Assembly: GCA_031259515.1 (NCBI GenBank)
Contig: JAIRLK010000335.1
Location: forward strand, 1 to 15,298
Origin: Treponema sp.
Lineage (GTDB): Bacteria > Spirochaetota > Spirochaetia > Treponematales > Breznakiellaceae
DNA length: 15,298 bases
Direction of reading: 5' to 3'
The notes under the pieces are model-generated. The model was not told the origin of the DNA. It saw only the letters and a program-made list of their open reading frames with translations, and searched no databases. Made by a program: the position numbers and the translations under genes. Shown here piece after piece: positions 12,955-15,298 of this stretch. Within the stretch, counting starts at the first letter, position 1, and each line of letters begins with the position of its first letter.

Positions 12955-14273
12955 TTTTCCACCTCGCCCTTTTCCTCCCCGCCCTTTTCCACCTCGCCTT
13001 TTTCCACCCCGCCCTTTTCCAGTTCCTCAAGAAGTTCCGTAAAAGCCGCTATTTTTTCGGTTCCTTCGGATATCCCGCCGTAAATTTCCCGGAGGAAATC
13101 CTCAAAATCTTCAACCGGAGTCCGCCGCTCTCCGCCCCGGCCCGGAAGTTCCGCTCCGGGAAGCGCCTCCGGATGGGCCGAATTAAAAGCCGAAAAAGCC
13201 GCCCCCTGTTTTACCGAGAGTATCCAGGGAAAGCGGCGGCGGAGCAGGACCAGGGGGTTTTCCGTCAGGCCCGGATCGGTCAGGACCGCTTCGATATAAT
13301 CGTTTTCCGCTTCTTTCAGGAGGGGATCCTTCCCCTCGTCCCTGAAGAAATAATCAAAGGAACCCCGCAGGCTCCGCAGCTTCCGCAGGGGGCGCACGGC
13401 GATAGGCTCTACCGTGAGCGCCGTACCCCGCAACGCGCCGCCGGGCATAGCTTCCGGCGTTTCCGGCATCTGTTTTTCCAGCTCAACCGAAAGAAAGACC
13501 TTCTCGTACTTCCCTTCCTCAAAGGAATAGGCCAGGGGGCTTCCGGAATACCAGGCCCGTTCCCCGGCCTTTTGAAAGCGGTGAAGATGCCCCAGGGCGG
13601 TATAATCGAAGGAGGCAAAAAGGTCCGCGGAAACCCGCTCGGACGTACCCAGGAAGACCCGCTCCGATTCGGATTCAAGCCCCCCCGCGGCGAAGAGATG
13701 AGCCCCCAGCGCCGCATAGTCCGCCCCCGCCGCCAGAGCCTTTAGCCGGGCCTCCTCCAGCCGGGCGGCGGCTTCAGCGGCTAACCGGGCCTGGGACCTG
13801 AGCGGCTCCGCCTCCCGGCCTTCATCATCCTTCCTTCCGGCCTCCGCGCTCAGGCTCCCCGGATACAGGAAAGGGAGGAGGAAGAAGGCGCAGGTTTCAT
13901 CCTGCCCGCCGGATTTTACCAGGACAGGCCGAAAAGCGTCTTCCGGCCTGGTAACAAAATGGACGCCCAGTTCGGCAAAGAGTTCCCTGCCGAAGCCGAG
14001 CCGGGAGGAGGAATCGTGGTTTCCCGGAAGGACCAGGACCTGGAGATCCGGCTGGCGGGCCTTTACCGTTCCCAGGAAGGCGCTGAAAAGGCCCGCCGCT
14101 TCGGGGGAGGGGATGGACCGGTCGTAGACATCCCCGGCGATGAGCAGGGCGGCAAAAGAGCCGCCGGACAGAATTTCGGCAAGCTGGTCCATCATGTGCC
14201 GCTGATCCTCGATCAGGGAGTGTTCGTGGAAAACCTTCCCCAGGTGCAGGTCTGCGGTATGCAGGAATTTCAT
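12951..14273 (-). CDS. sbcD: Exonuclease SbcD, Mre11-type nuclease subunit
   Basis: 440 residues from ATG 14273, somewhat longer than E. coli SbcD (400). The calcineurin-like phosphoesterase metal ligands are in place: D8/H10 (TADLHLGK), D48 (AGDVYD), GNHD at 84-87, H192 (GAHLF) and GHLH at 228-231. It is the Mn-dependent nuclease partner of SbcC, encoded next. The start is fixed by the canonical MKFLHTADLHLGK N-terminus; an upstream in-frame TTG (14324) adds 17 unconserved residues. There is no good Shine-Dalgarno; a TTGACA promoter sits so close that the message may be nearly leaderless. The C-terminal tail (about 419-440) is a low-complexity Glu/Lys/Gly run made by a 15-bp DNA tandem repeat and is unlikely to be part of the fold. 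An inserted charged segment at about 145-160 also looks variable. Confidence 0.94.
   Translation of the reverse strand: MKFLHTADLHLGKVFHEHSLIEDQRHMMDQLAEILSGGSFAALLIAGDVYDRSIPSPEAAGLFSAFLGTVKARQPDLQVLVLPGNHDSSSRLGFGRELFAELGVHFVTRPEDAFRPVLVKSGGQDETCAFFLLPFLYPGSLSAEAGRKDDEGREAEPLRSQARLAAEAAARLEEARLKALAAGADYAALGAHLFAAGGLESESERVFLGTSERVSADLFASFDYTALGHLHRFQKAGERAWYSGSPLAYSFEEGKYEKVFLSVELEKQMPETPEAMPGGALRGTALTVEPIAVRPLRKLRSLRGSFDYFFRDEGKDPLLKEAENDYIEAVLTDPGLTENPLVLLRRRFPWILSVKQGAAFSAFNSAHPEALPGAELPGRGGERRTPVEDFEDFLREIYGGISEGTEKIAAFTELLEELEKGGVEKGEVEKGGEEKGEVEN
12955..13022 (-). repeat. 15-bp tandem repeat at the sbcD-sbcC junction
   Basis: Four full units on the plus strand, TTTTCCACCTCGCCC at 12955-12969 with variants at 12970-12984, 12985-12999 and 13000-13014, plus a partial unit TTTTCCAG at 13015-13022. 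Units differ at one or two bases. On the coding strand each unit gives a pentapeptide of the type EKGEV/EKGGE. The last unit (12955-12969) also provides the sbcC ribosome-binding site GAGGTGG, and the TTG start follows directly. Because 15 is a multiple of 3, gain or loss of units keeps the frame. Confidence 0.85.
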
Positions 14274-14281
14274 AGCTCTTG

Positions 14282-14311
14282 AGCATAAAGCGGGGAGGAG
14301 GGGAATGTCAA
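14282..14311 (-). promoter_or_regulatory. Candidate sbcDC promoter
   Basis: On the minus strand a perfect TTGACA (14306-14311) is followed 18 bp later by TATGCT (14282-14287, 4 of 6). The predicted start site is near 14275, only about two bases before the sbcD ATG at 14273. That would make the message leaderless or nearly so, in line with the weak Shine-Dalgarno. Confidence 0.5.
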
Positions 14312-14361
14312 CAATTTGGTTCAACCCGGGAGACCCGTGCCGGGCTTCCTCACCGCCGGTT

Positions 14362-14375
14362 GTTCTGTTCAGAAC
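14362..14375. repeat. Small dyad upstream of sbcD
   Basis: Inverted repeat GTTCTG-TT-CAGAAC with 6-bp arms, about 51 bp upstream of the sbcD -35 box. It resembles an operator by shape. It does not match the SOS box of E. coli (CTGT-N8-ACAG) or the GAAC-N4-GTTC box of Bacillus in orientation. A second short dyad ACCGG...CCGGT (14374-14392) overlaps it. Function unknown; chance occurrence is possible. Confidence 0.25.
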
Positions 14376-14474
14376 CGGATTAATTCACCGGTATCCCTCT
14401 CCCGTGAGATTTTGGAACAGCCCCGGAGGGCCGGGGAAGATTTTCGACCGGTTGGGGAATCATTTTCCCCGCGC

Positions 14475-14507
14475 AAAAAAAGGCCGCCCCGCTCGCGCCG
14501 GACGGCC
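14475..14507 (-). terminator. Rho-independent terminator of the beta-helix protein gene
   Basis: On the minus strand an 8-bp GC-rich stem, GGCCGTCC paired with GGGCGGCC (one G-T pair), encloses a 10-base loop and is followed by seven T (plus-strand A-run at 14475-14481). It lies about 50 bp past the stop at 14557 and separates that gene from the sbcDC transcription unit on the same strand. The rest of the 283-bp gap 14274-14556 shows no gene I can support. Confidence 0.88.
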
Positions 14508-14556
14508 CGCTTCCCTTATTCACGGTTCATTGCGCCGGGCGCCTTTGCGGTTACTC

Positions 14557-15298
14557 TCAGAAGCTCGCGTTGCCACCGATGTAGCTCAAGTTCTTGCCCG
14601 GTCCCGCCGTTAACTCACGTCTCGTGTCGTTAAGCTCACGTATAACCGTACTCGTACGGGTGCCGGCAACGTTTGCCAGTCCAGCAGGGAACGCATCCGT
14701 CCCATAAATAATACCCCCTGTTTTGTTGAATGTGATGCTGCTGGAGTAGAGATACACGGCGCCGTGGCCGGTCTTGTTGCGGCTGATGATCCCGCCCTCC
14801 ATCGTGAATGTACCGTCTGCTACAAACACGCCGCCGCCGCCGAAGGTGTTGCTGCTGGCCTCGTTGCCGTCGATAGTCCCGTCTTTCATCATGAATGTAC
14901 CGTCTGCTACAAACACGCCGCCGCCCAAGATGGCTACGTTGTTGCCGCCGATAGTCCCGTCATTCATCGTGAATGTACCGCCGTTTGCTACATACACGCC
15001 GCCGCCGCCCTCCGTGAAGGAGATTGTGTCGTCGCCATCGGCCTTGTTGCCGCTGATAGTCCCGTCATTCATCGTGAATGTACCGTCGGTTGCTACATAC
15101 ACGCCGCCGCCGCTTCCGGAGGTCGTGTTGCCCGTGATAACCGCGCCGGTTTCGAGTATCAGCGTTCCGCCGCTAACCACAGAGATAAGGGAGGCGGTGT
15201 TGCCGCTCCTGCCCTGTAAGGTGATGTCCCGCAGGGATACGGATGCGTTCGCGCCCACCGTTAAGAGACTCCCCGTTTCCGACGACAGGGCCAACTTC
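14557..15298 (-). CDS. Partial repeat-rich beta-helix surface-type protein, C-terminal part
   Basis: 247 codons are visible, open to the right edge; the N-terminus and signal peptide are outside. The visible part is a series of glycine-rich repeats of the form GGGVYVA-x-GTFTMNDGTI-x-GN, typical of right-handed parallel beta-helix proteins. They appear near residues 62, 98, 126, 153 and 180 of the visible part, the last one degenerate (GAVYLYSSSITFNKTGGIIY). Related repeats occur in chlamydial polymorphic membrane proteins and in large predicted surface proteins of treponemes. The last 45 or so residues (GLANVAGTRTSTVIRELNDTRRELTAGPGKNLSY) form a non-repeat tail of a kind I associate with termite-gut treponeme proteins. 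There is no autotransporter barrel at the C-terminus, so the secretion route is unclear. A strong terminator follows. The role is unknown; adhesion or surface display is inference. Confidence 0.8.
   Translation of the reverse strand, partial: KLALSSETGSLLTVGANASVSLRDITLQGRSGNTASLISVVSGGTLILETGAVITGNTTSGSGGGVYVATDGTFTMNDGTISGNKADGDDTISFTEGGGGVYVANGGTFTMNDGTIGGNNVAILGGGVFVADGTFMMKDGTIDGNEASSNTFGGGGVFVADGTFTMEGGIISRNKTGHGAVYLYSSSITFNKTGGIIYGTDAFPAGLANVAGTRTSTVIRELNDTRRELTAGPGKNLSYIGGNASF
14801..15113 (-). repeat. DNA repeats within the beta-helix gene
   Basis: Four copies of a conserved stretch of about 38-45 bp begin near 14801, 14888, 14965 and 15071. On the plus strand each reads ATCGTGAATGTACCG, then a short variable part, then GCTACA-ACACGCC and a run of GCC triplets. 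The spacing between copies varies (about 76-106 bp), so they are coding repeats of unequal length. The GCC runs encode the polyglycine turns and could gain or lose triplets without breaking frame. Confidence 0.75.

Noticed and set aside
10600..13083. Long plus-strand open frame of 827 codons opposite sbcC/sbcD
   Set aside because: It is antisense to a gene with every SbcC motif, has Phe/Gly/Pro/Arg-rich sequence without domain structure, and has no ribosome-binding support. The open frame results from GC-rich codon use on the other strand.
14305..14633. Overlapping plus-strand open frames between sbcD and the beta-helix gene
   Set aside because: They run through the strong terminator at 14475-14507 and into the antisense of the beta-helix gene, and they are Arg/Pro/Ser-rich without domain features.
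14801..15113. Regularly recurring blocks considered as a CRISPR array
   Set aside because: The spacing is uneven, the blocks stay in one open reading frame, and they encode beta-helix repeats; there are no cas genes.

Overview
The window looks like part of a spirochaete chromosome, probably a Treponema-type organism such as the termite-gut treponemes. The clues are the style of the binding-protein signal peptide, a glycine-rich beta-helix surface protein ending in a TAGP-type tail, and mixed ATG/TTG starts in moderately GC-rich DNA. This taxonomic call is inference; there is no rRNA or marker gene here.

Positions 1-8874 form a carbohydrate-acquisition locus built around a divergent control region at about 5633-5828. 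Leftward run a six-helix sensor histidine kinase, its NarL/LuxR-type response regulator, a secreted sugar-binding protein and two ABC permeases (MalF- and MalG-type). Beyond them lies the N-terminus of a membrane-anchored protein, probably a regulator, cut by the window edge. Rightward run a heparinase II/III-family polysaccharide lyase and a GH88 unsaturated glucuronyl hydrolase, separated by one base. A lyase makes oligosaccharides with a 4,5-unsaturated uronate at the non-reducing end, and GH88 enzymes remove that residue. The set therefore reads as sensing, uptake and depolymerisation of a uronate-containing polysaccharide (glycosaminoglycan-like or plant/algal; exact substrate unknown). 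No ABC ATPase and no unsaturated-uronate catabolic genes are in view.

The most interesting signal is a near-identical 18-bp dyad, ATAGTACC-N2-GGTACTAT. It occurs once upstream of the binding-protein gene (3628-3647) and once between the kinase and lyase promoters (5667-5684). It is the best candidate operator for the response regulator and would tie all three transcription units into one regulon.

Positions 8875-9469 hold a stand-alone XRE-type small DNA-binding protein gene followed by a strong 14-bp hairpin. Positions 9470-14273 hold a leftward sbcD-sbcC pair (Mre11/Rad50-type nuclease complex) followed by a small TSCPD-domain protein. The sbcD/sbcC junction carries a 15-bp tandem repeat that encodes the SbcD tail and supplies the sbcC ribosome-binding site and TTG start.

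Positions 14274-14556 are a non-coding gap with the sbcD promoter region and a strong leftward terminator. From 14557 to the right edge is the C-terminal part of a repeat-rich beta-helix surface-type protein. Several genes have a -10-like hexamer just 6-8 bases before the ATG and no good Shine-Dalgarno sequence, hinting at leaderless transcripts. I saw no tRNA, rRNA, CRISPR array, insertion sequence or origin.
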